In this document: in pieces, positions 62,701 to 64,000 of the stretch
Numbering within the stretch: position 1 is the stretch's first letter
Layout of the letters: each line of letters opens with the position of its first letter
From: Apostichopus japonicus
Lineage: Eukaryota; Echinodermata; Holothuroidea; Aspidochirotida; Stichopodidae
NCBI RefSeq assembly: GCF_037975245.1
Contig: NC_092580.1
Location: 12,803,501 to 12,867,500 of the forward strand
Reading direction: 5' to 3'
DNA: 64,000 nt
Notes under the pieces: generated by a model
Told to the model about the DNA's origin: nothing
Database searches by the model: none
The model's input: only the letters and a program-made list of their open reading frames with translations
Position numbers and translations under genes: made by a program

Positions 62701-63467
62701 GACGATCCAAGTATGTCTGTTCGTATGTGATATTATTATTGAAAACCAACAAATGAAACAGAATTAGTATTGACATTTGATTGTACAAGCTCATTGCTTG
62801 AAACAATCTTAATTGAAACCTTGAAGTAGTATCCTTTCAGGTTTAACAATGTTACACCTAACCCACCACCCGATTGTACACAAAACTGAAGGGTCTGAAT
62901 AACTTTAATGCCCTTTTCAAGTCCTTCCTAGGCTTGTGCATTTTCCATATAGAGATTTTGGAGTGCCTGCATGTTCAAGGTGTTTTTGGTGTTAGGGCAA
63001 CTGTGCTATATAATGAAAATAATTTATATGGAAATCTAGATGATGCAGAGTTAGTATAGTGTTCATATATTGTGTATTTGAATGCTCTGAAGGTTTGTCT
63101 CTTTAATATAAATATGGTTCCCTGTGTACAAAACTTTGCTATACACCTTTACACTTGTACACTTGTACAATTGTATAGTACATAGCATTTTACTATGCAA
63201 AACCAGATGACAAGCTGTCTAGAGTTACCTATTGTCTTGACGTTCTATGACCATTCACATTGACAATCATTTGCAGGTATCGGAGGTAGCGGGCGTCAGA
63301 GTGCCTCCAGACTGGCGGCGTTCATGTCCATGTTTGAGGTGTTCACGGTAGAGATCTCAAAGAACTACACTGTCAGCGACTGGAAGGAAGATCTGAAGAA
63401 ACTACTCCGGAAAACCGGAGAGGAAGGATCGTCGACCGTGTTTCTCTTTGGAGACCATCAGATCAAG
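17404..63467 (+). CDS. DNAH3: Axonemal inner-arm dynein heavy chain, DNAH3-like, 48 exons, 3' incomplete
   Basis: The 48 exons listed separately join without a frame break to 2555 residues from ATG 17460. Family role: ATP-driven, minus-end-directed motor of the single-headed inner arms of cilia and flagella, hydrolysing ATP mainly in AAA1. Domains: Ser/Pro/Asn-rich N-terminus (about 1-280), tail (about 280-860), linker with [11 protein letters not shown] (981-991) and [14 protein letters not shown] (1208-1221), AAA1 P-loop GPAGTGKT (1464-1471) with Walker B FDEFN, AAA2 P-loop GDTIAGKT (1745-1752), AAA3 P-loop GPTGTGKS (2128-2135) with Walker B VFVDD, AAA4 P-loop GIGGSGRQS (2492-2500). DNAH3 is preferred over DNAH7/DNAH12 because [18 protein letters not shown] and RSLFFGDY fit that paralogue as I remember it. 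A tree would settle it. AAA4 onward, including the stalk, is beyond the window. Confidence 0.9.
19225..19710. repeat. ~80-bp tandem repeat, about 3.5 copies, interrupted
   Basis: Copies start with ctgcactgtcactgggt or similar at 19230, 19310, 19390 and 19630. The third copy is split by the 166-bp element at 19434-19599. Confidence 0.85.
19434..19599 (+). mobile_element. 166-bp MITE with 14-bp TIRs (hAT-like)
   Basis: CAAGGGACGAAATA begins the element and its exact reverse complement ends it. TGTTT is duplicated on both sides (19429-19433, 19600-19604). Neighbouring copies of the host tandem repeat show the intact empty site (a gtttc...aag sequence without insertion). A CAAGG end with a 5-bp duplication resembles the hAT5 group; the class is inferred. 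Confidence 0.8.
19802..19894 (+). CDS. DNAH3: Dynein exon 2
   Basis: Residues 6-36, TQDHHTSK through [11 protein letters not shown], phase 0 at both ends. It has no ORF-track support but has a clean ccag acceptor, a gtaagt donor and a continuous frame. LPPL motifs occur near the N-termini of several axonemal dyneins of this group. Confidence 0.8.
20412..20583 (+). CDS. DNAH3: Dynein exon 3
   Basis: Residues 37-94 (phase 1 end). [20 protein letters not shown] begins a basic, aromatic-containing segment with no assigned domain. Confidence 0.85.
21763..21892 (+). CDS. DNAH3: Dynein exon 4: Ser-Pro-Arg-rich
   Basis: Residues 94-137. Contains SPRSN, SPRLN and TSPRKR plus a run of five Asn. Basic, disordered in appearance; ends in phase 2. 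Confidence 0.85.
22138..22385 (+). CDS. DNAH3: Dynein exon 5: Arg/Ser then Pro-rich
   Basis: Residues 137-220. Begins [17 protein letters not shown], followed by [14 protein letters not shown] and an acidic helix-like [13 protein letters not shown]. Phase 1 end. Confidence 0.85.
23022..23202 (+). CDS. DNAH3: Dynein exon 6
   Basis: Residues 220-280, [15 protein letters not shown] to [11 protein letters not shown]. The last part of the low-complexity N-terminus. The acceptor is the gcag just before GAGTC. Confidence 0.85.
23547..23688 (+). CDS. DNAH3: Dynein exon 7: start of folded tail
   Basis: Residues 280-327, [20 protein letters not shown] onward. Helical, alignable with the conserved N-terminal tail of this paralogue group. 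Confidence 0.9.
24827..25062 (+). CDS. DNAH3: Dynein exon 8: tail
   Basis: Residues 328-406. [20 protein letters not shown] is the conserved helix of the tail; [15 protein letters not shown] follows. Phase 2 end (gtgagt). Confidence 0.92.
25863..26058 (+). CDS. DNAH3: Dynein exon 9: tail
   Basis: Residues 406-471, with [20 protein letters not shown] and a long helical stretch to MPDDE. The frame stays open for 41 codons into the following intron, so retention would give a truncated product. Confidence 0.92.
26255..26330 (+). repeat. tRNA-like SINE fragment (weak)
   Basis: tggatagctcagttgatgg looks like a tRNA 5' half with an A box, and a degenerate B-box-like ggaatcctgttctaacc follows. Without a tail or target duplication it is only a possible SINE scrap in dynein intron 9. 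Confidence 0.3.
27038..27241 (+). CDS. DNAH3: Dynein exon 10: tail
   Basis: Residues 472-539. [20 protein letters not shown] is typical of the helical tail bundles. Phase 0 both sides. Confidence 0.92.
27603..27737 (+). CDS. DNAH3: Dynein exon 11: tail
   Basis: Residues 540-584, [20 protein letters not shown] onward, phase 0 both sides. Confidence 0.9.
28245..28363 (+). CDS. DNAH3: Dynein exon 12: tail
   Basis: Residues 585-624, [20 protein letters not shown] onward; phase 2 end. Confidence 0.9.
28783..28987 (+). CDS. DNAH3: Dynein exon 13: tail
   Basis: Residues 624-692. Ends [16 protein letters not shown], the segment that in relatives reads P-M-F-x-V-x-C. Confidence 0.92.
29747..29950 (+). 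CDS. DNAH3: Dynein exon 14: tail
   Basis: Residues 693-760, [19 protein letters not shown] onward, helical. A 58-bp satellite begins about 30 bases past the donor. Confidence 0.92.
29978..31235. repeat. 58-bp satellite, about 21 copies, with higher-order repeat
   Basis: The unit includes accaggttatgatatgaaat and gtgaaacatgac. Two linked variants alternate: gacggt...aacgtgac and gaccgt...aacttgac. A distinctive pair (acattaatcatcagg then actattaccagg) recurs with a 347-base offset (30701 and 31048), that is six units minus one base. Lies in dynein intron 14 right after the donor. Confidence 0.97.
31894..32024 (+). CDS. DNAH3: Dynein exon 15: tail/linker junction
   Basis: Residues 761-804. 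[20 protein letters not shown] then TWPERI, a pattern conserved just before the linker. Confidence 0.93.
32139..32233. repeat. (ATT)n microsatellite
   Basis: About 30 ATT units with a few ATG/TTG changes, ending 50 bases before the exon 16 acceptor. Confidence 0.95.
32284..32479 (+). CDS. DNAH3: Dynein exon 16: coiled-coil-like
   Basis: Residues 804-869. Highly charged heptad-like sequence ([18 protein letters not shown] and [18 protein letters not shown]) leading into the linker. Confidence 0.93.
33221..33415 (+). CDS. DNAH3: Dynein exon 17: linker start
   Basis: Residues 870-934. [15 protein letters not shown] and [13 protein letters not shown] match the start of the linker (DHC N2 region). 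Confidence 0.94.
33672..33860 (+). CDS. DNAH3: Dynein exon 18: linker core
   Basis: Residues 935-997. [17 protein letters not shown] (981-997) is the best-conserved linker signature of dynein heavy chains. Confidence 0.96.
34374..34684 (+). mobile_element. Non-autonomous hAT-like element (311 bp)
   Basis: Perfect 14-bp TIRs (CAGGGATGTGCTCA and its reverse complement). The flanks are AT repeats (tatatata on the left, tatatggt on the right), so the 8-bp duplication is only partly readable. The left end inside is GC-rich (gggcagcaccgggcggc). In dynein intron 18. Confidence 0.8.
35252..35380 (+). CDS. DNAH3: Dynein exon 19: linker
   Basis: Residues 998-1040, [20 protein letters not shown] onward, ending SKEYALEK; phase 0 both sides. 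Confidence 0.94.
35919..36119 (+). CDS. DNAH3: Dynein exon 20: linker
   Basis: Residues 1041-1107. [20 protein letters not shown] and [18 protein letters not shown] are diagnostic of the linker. Confidence 0.96.
36637..36776 (+). CDS. DNAH3: Dynein exon 21: linker
   Basis: Residues 1108-1154. [20 protein letters not shown] is conserved. Overlapping GT donors are present (gtggtacgtac); the one at 36777 is chosen because it keeps the conserved RWKQIM junction in frame. Confidence 0.93.
37165..37550. repeat. Degenerate ggacata/aggtcat minisatellite
   Basis: Diverged units of about 18-35 bp built from tatggacata, aggtcat and ggttat in dynein intron 21. No fixed period can be given. Confidence 0.7.
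37646..37804 (+). CDS. DNAH3: Dynein exon 22: linker
   Basis: Residues 1154-1207. Contains [14 protein letters not shown], which runs directly into the next conserved motif. Confidence 0.94.
38403..38631 (+). CDS. DNAH3: Dynein exon 23: linker
   Basis: Residues 1207-1283. [19 protein letters not shown] and [12 protein letters not shown] are near-invariant linker motifs. Confidence 0.96.
38994..39146 (+). CDS. DNAH3: Dynein exon 24: linker end
   Basis: Residues 1284-1334, with [20 protein letters not shown] and WTAEAAK; these precede the AAA ring. Confidence 0.95.
39629..39985 (-). mobile_element. piggyBac-like MITE, copy B (357 bp, reverse)
   Basis: TTAA flanks at 39625-39628 and 39986-39989. 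Ends AGGGTGTGAAGACTCGCGC and, from the right, AGGCGTTGAAGACTCGCCC. Read on the minus strand it aligns over its length with 6520-6845; differences include an extra ~30 bases with a second cagctgtatgta-like block. In dynein intron 24. Confidence 0.88.
40040..40181 (+). CDS. DNAH3: Dynein exon 25
   Basis: Residues 1335-1382. [16 protein letters not shown] at the junction with the next exon is a conserved pre-AAA1 motif. Confidence 0.94.
40858..41056 (+). CDS. DNAH3: Dynein exon 26: entry to AAA1
   Basis: Residues 1382-1448. [20 protein letters not shown] then CYR leads directly into the AAA1 nucleotide site (the typical GYEYLGN...LTDRCY signature). Confidence 0.96.
41347..42070. repeat. AT-repeat-bounded unknown repeats with 14-bp hairpin
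   Basis: (AT)n runs at 41347-41375, 41692-41757 and 42055-42070 bracket two blocks. The first has gaagaagagctagttttgct then cgaaagctctgc, a phrase like the 3' ends of Penelope-like or LINE repeats. The second has a perfect 14-bp hairpin (gatcatcaggcaac, 41895-41908 with 41911-41924). Identity is uncertain. Confidence 0.5.
42645..42753 (+). CDS. DNAH3: Dynein exon 27: AAA1 P-loop
   Basis: Residues 1448-1484. [20 protein letters not shown] holds the Walker A motif (1464-1471; 42691-42714) of the main ATPase site, with the catalytic Lys/Thr intact. Confidence 0.98.
43033..43152 (+). CDS. DNAH3: Dynein exon 28: AAA1 Walker B
   Basis: Residues 1485-1524. [19 protein letters not shown] and [13 protein letters not shown]; the Walker B Asp-Glu pair is intact, so AAA1 should hydrolyse ATP. 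Confidence 0.98.
43390..44112. repeat. 15-bp minisatellite, about 45 copies
   Basis: The unit is gtatatatggagtta with variants (gtaagt, gctagt, gtttgt). It lies in dynein intron 28, between the AAA1 Walker B and sensor exons. The period is a multiple of three, so long minus-strand frames are artefacts. Confidence 0.95.
44648..44818 (+). CDS. DNAH3: Dynein exon 29: AAA1 sensor region
   Basis: Residues 1525-1581. [12 protein letters not shown], then [20 protein letters not shown] (sensor 1 Asn). The frame stays open 43 codons into the intron, a chance extension. Confidence 0.98.
45011..45148 (+). CDS. DNAH3: Dynein exon 30: AAA1
   Basis: Residues 1582-1627. [19 protein letters not shown] and [14 protein letters not shown], the AAA1 small-domain signature. 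Confidence 0.97.
45435..45578 (+). CDS. DNAH3: Dynein exon 31: AAA1 end
   Basis: Residues 1628-1675. [20 protein letters not shown] carries the conserved Arg-containing helix; ends [11 protein letters not shown]. Confidence 0.97.
46687..46851 (+). CDS. DNAH3: Dynein exon 32: AAA1-AAA2 link
   Basis: Residues 1676-1730, starting [19 protein letters not shown]. Confidence 0.96.
47366..47500 (+). CDS. DNAH3: Dynein exon 33: AAA2 P-loop
   Basis: Residues 1731-1775. GDTIAGKT (1745-1752) is a full GxxxxGKT motif, preceded by [14 protein letters not shown]. Confidence 0.97.
47736..47954 (+). CDS. DNAH3: Dynein exon 34: AAA2 Walker B
   Basis: Residues 1776-1848. [14 protein letters not shown] and [22 protein letters not shown]2 has Asp-Gly where AAA1 has Asp-Glu, usual for this structural, ATP-holding site. 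Confidence 0.97.
48203..48303 (+). CDS. DNAH3: Dynein exon 35: AAA2
   Basis: Residues 1849-1882. [20 protein letters not shown] and the start of [11 protein letters not shown], conserved in all heavy chains. Confidence 0.96.
48511..48625 (+). CDS. DNAH3: Dynein exon 36: AAA2
   Basis: Residues 1882-1920. [20 protein letters not shown], the standard continuation of VSR. Confidence 0.96.
49216..49349 (+). CDS. DNAH3: Dynein exon 37: AAA2 end
   Basis: Residues 1921-1965, with [13 protein letters not shown] and [13 protein letters not shown]; ends in phase 2. The next 2.1 kb is intron with no recognisable feature apart from an exon-like scrap near 50100 that is not needed for frame. Confidence 0.92.
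49350..51486 (+). other. DNAH3: Dynein intron 37, no feature seen
   Basis: 2.1 kb of AT-rich sequence. I saw no repeats, terminal inverted repeats or conserved exon. The frame at 50087-50332 has no resemblance to dynein and is not needed to keep phase. Confidence 0.5.
51487..51678 (+). CDS. DNAH3: Dynein exon 38: acidic insert and AAA2-AAA3 linker
   Basis: Residues 1965-2029. The first 25 residues are strongly acidic ([20 protein letters not shown] and onward), then [12 protein letters not shown] and the conserved [19 protein letters not shown]. Confidence 0.93.
52178..52379 (+). CDS. DNAH3: Dynein exon 39: before AAA3
   Basis: Residues 2029-2096. [20 protein letters not shown] matches the phosphate-binding-face segment before AAA3 (x-FDY-x-F in relatives). 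The minus-strand 157-codon open frame here is its shadow. Confidence 0.94.
53254..53492 (+). CDS. DNAH3: Dynein exon 40: AAA3 P-loop
   Basis: Residues 2097-2176. [20 protein letters not shown] gives the Walker A motif (2128-2135; 53347-53370), then [20 protein letters not shown]. Confidence 0.98.
54236..54385 (+). CDS. DNAH3: Dynein exon 41: AAA3 Walker B
   Basis: Residues 2176-2226. [20 protein letters not shown] (Walker B VDD), [20 protein letters not shown]. The DHGYWFDK wording is the main reason for choosing DNAH3. Confidence 0.98.
54570..55005. repeat. 106-bp tandem repeat, about 4 copies
   Basis: tgtggtacaggattgtgttt recurs at 54605, 54711, 54817 and (as gattatg) 54923, an exact 106-base spacing. 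In dynein intron 41, just before a SINE. Confidence 0.95.
55055..55362 (+). mobile_element. tRNA-derived SINE 1
   Basis: The 5' part is tRNA Ser/Leu-like: tatggccgagtggataaagg (A box) and ggttcgattcccagc (B box, about 55126-55140), with a long variable region. The unrelated body ends in an ATT-type tail (ttattatgattattatta). Too diverged at the anticodon arm to be a functional tRNA. Confidence 0.8.
55599..55818 (+). CDS. DNAH3: Dynein exon 42: AAA3 sensor region
   Basis: Residues 2226-2299. [20 protein letters not shown] then [10 protein letters not shown], the AAA3 sensor signature. Confidence 0.97.
56057..56438 (+). mobile_element. tRNA-derived SINE 2 with poly-A tail
   Basis: The tRNA-like head is gggcgttgtagtcaaatggt with B box ggttcgatcctgg. 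The body contains ttgggcaagacacttta, a phrase shared by the central part of many animal SINEs. It ends in a 10-base A run (56427-56436). In dynein intron 42. Confidence 0.85.
56990..57140 (+). CDS. DNAH3: Dynein exon 43: AAA3
   Basis: Residues 2300-2350. [20 protein letters not shown] is near-invariant. The donor is the GT at 57141 (phase 1). Confidence 0.96.
57730..57842 (+). CDS. DNAH3: Dynein exon 44: AAA3
   Basis: Residues 2350-2387. [20 protein letters not shown] and [12 protein letters not shown], the AAA3 small-domain helix. Confidence 0.96.
58251..58505. repeat. 53-bp tandem repeat, about 5 copies
   Basis: The unit includes gactctgcaggggcaaatat and ttcctgtttcgaagta. Copies are nearly identical, so the array is young. 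In dynein intron 44. Confidence 0.95.
58586..58677 (+). CDS. DNAH3: Dynein exon 45: AAA3 end
   Basis: Residues 2388-2418, [20 protein letters not shown] then [10 protein letters not shown]. Ends in phase 2 inside the Ser of RSLFFGDY; donor gtcagt. Confidence 0.93.
59650..59688 (+). CDS. DNAH3: Candidate cassette exon (13 codons)
   Basis: A pyrimidine-rich tract and attag acceptor precede TGTTAGTGCC, and a gtagta donor follows GCGAAG. In the required phase (2 in, 2 out) it reads [13 protein letters not shown], with no stop. The final part resembles the end of exon 45 (KDVKDNNLR) and relatives' xxDDNxRSLFFGDY. Skipping gives the ordinary protein, so it would be optional. Splicing is inferred only. 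Confidence 0.45.
61139..61220 (+). CDS. DNAH3: Dynein exon 46: AAA3-AAA4 link
   Basis: Residues 2418-2445. [20 protein letters not shown], then TDMDGLRE; the K-x-YDE-x-TD pattern fits DNAH3. Confidence 0.96.
61818..61956 (+). CDS. DNAH3: Dynein exon 47: entry to AAA4
   Basis: Residues 2446-2492. [20 protein letters not shown] then [10 protein letters not shown] leads into the AAA4 P-loop; phase 1 end. Confidence 0.97.
62238..62520 (+). mobile_element. tRNA-derived SINE 3 with (ATAC)n tail
   Basis: The head ggagtgttagctcagtggtt ends with gagttcgagtcactcc; the first six bases pair with the last six as an acceptor stem. The body is unrelated to SINEs 1 and 2 and it ends in about 14 ATAC units (62458-62514). 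In dynein intron 47. Confidence 0.82.
63277..63467 (+). CDS. DNAH3: Dynein exon 48: AAA4 P-loop (last in window)
   Basis: Residues 2492-2555. [17 protein letters not shown] has Arg where a typical Walker A has Lys, as is usual for axonemal AAA4. Then [20 protein letters not shown] and FLFGDHQIK. Phase 0 donor gtaaga; the next exon lies beyond 64000. Confidence 0.97.
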
Positions 63468-64000
63468 GTAAGAATTAGAGTAGACGGTTTAGAAAGGGAG
63501 GTTGCAGATGGCGCAATTAATAAATAGAGGAGTATCGATGTGAAGGTAAGGCAGAGCAGATGGTTTATAAGGAATAGTACAGAGGTAAAGTATTAATTGA
63601 TCATATAATATTTACTACTTTTTATTAGATTTAGGATCGACTTAAAGAACCAATTGGTATGGATCATAATGAACTTTGCATTCAGTTTCCATATACCTTT
63701 TTCAGATATTGAAATTGTCAAATTTTGTACCAGCTAGAAGTGAACTTTGAAGCAAGCAGGGGTGATGTCATATTTTACACACTTCTCCTTTCTCATAACT
63801 TTCAATTTTAATTATAAATGGGGTAAATGTCATTGTTTAAAGAAATATAATAGTACAAAAAAATATTTATTGCTATGTTTCACCAAAAGCTGAAAAGTGT
63901 ATATGTTGTAAGTCATTTTGCTTGTGCATTGTATCGATCATGTTTTCGAAACTCAGACTCATCTGCTTTTGTAATTAATTAATTTTGTTCATTTTACTAA
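63468..64000 (+). other. DNAH3: Start of dynein intron 48
   Basis: AT-rich sequence to the window edge; no further exon or repeat recognised. The open frame continues 20 codons past the donor by chance. Confidence 0.6.

Larger units (their letters stand above)
19895..63276 (+). other. DNAH3: Remaining dynein introns
   Basis: Apart from the repeats listed separately, the introns between exons 2 and 48 show AT-rich unique sequence with short poly-G or poly-A runs (for example 21660, 25150, 35777, 36345, 38709, 46403). No nested gene was found on either strand. Confidence 0.5.

Noticed and set aside
62874-63059. Small protein gene before the last exon
   Set aside because: An open frame inside a dynein intron with no domain, promoter or conservation evidence.

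Overview
This is metazoan nuclear DNA: AT-rich, with GT-AG introns, many microsatellites and minisatellites, poly-G runs, MITEs and tRNA-derived SINEs. The gene content (a nicotinic-receptor-type channel and an axonemal dynein) and the repeat style suggest a marine invertebrate, possibly an ambulacrarian deuterostome such as an echinoderm. That placement is inference; no single feature fixes the taxon.

Two protein-coding genes lie head to tail on the + strand. Bases 1-4773 are intergenic and repeat-rich: a degenerate minisatellite, perfect hairpins, a 468-bp fold-back element and a long TA microsatellite. Gene 1 (4774-13236) has seven exons that join in frame to a 482-residue Cys-loop receptor subunit. 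It carries a vicinal-cysteine loop C (nicotinic alpha type), a 13-residue Cys-loop and four membrane segments. Two of its exons are 45 and 110 bp, the lengths typical of nicotinic receptor genes. A poly(A) signal follows the stop at 13394.

After a gap of about 1 kb with a possible promoter (inverted CCAAT plus an RFX-like half site near 14.0 kb), gene 2 fills the rest of the window. It is an axonemal inner-arm dynein heavy chain, best matched to DNAH3. The start codon is at 17460. I traced 48 consecutive in-frame coding exons (17404-63467) giving 2555 residues: a low-complexity N-terminal extension, the tail, the linker, AAA1, AAA2, AAA3 and the AAA4 P-loop. The gene runs off the right edge; the rest of AAA4, the stalk, AAA5, AAA6 and the C-terminal domain (roughly 1,550 residues by comparison with the family) lie outside.

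The introns hold most of the unusual material. Two copies of one TTAA-flanked MITE sit one in each gene, in opposite orientation. There are three further TIR elements with target duplications of varying quality, a decayed LINE reverse-transcriptase end, three different tRNA-derived SINEs, and satellites of 15, 53, 58, 66, 80 and 106 bp. The 58-bp array shows a higher-order duplication. A 39-bp in-frame candidate cassette exon (59650-59688) lies just before the last part of AAA3. I found no convincing minus-strand gene, functional RNA gene or new biological system. The cassette exon, the altered ligand-site residue in the receptor and the repeat dynamics are the points most worth checking.
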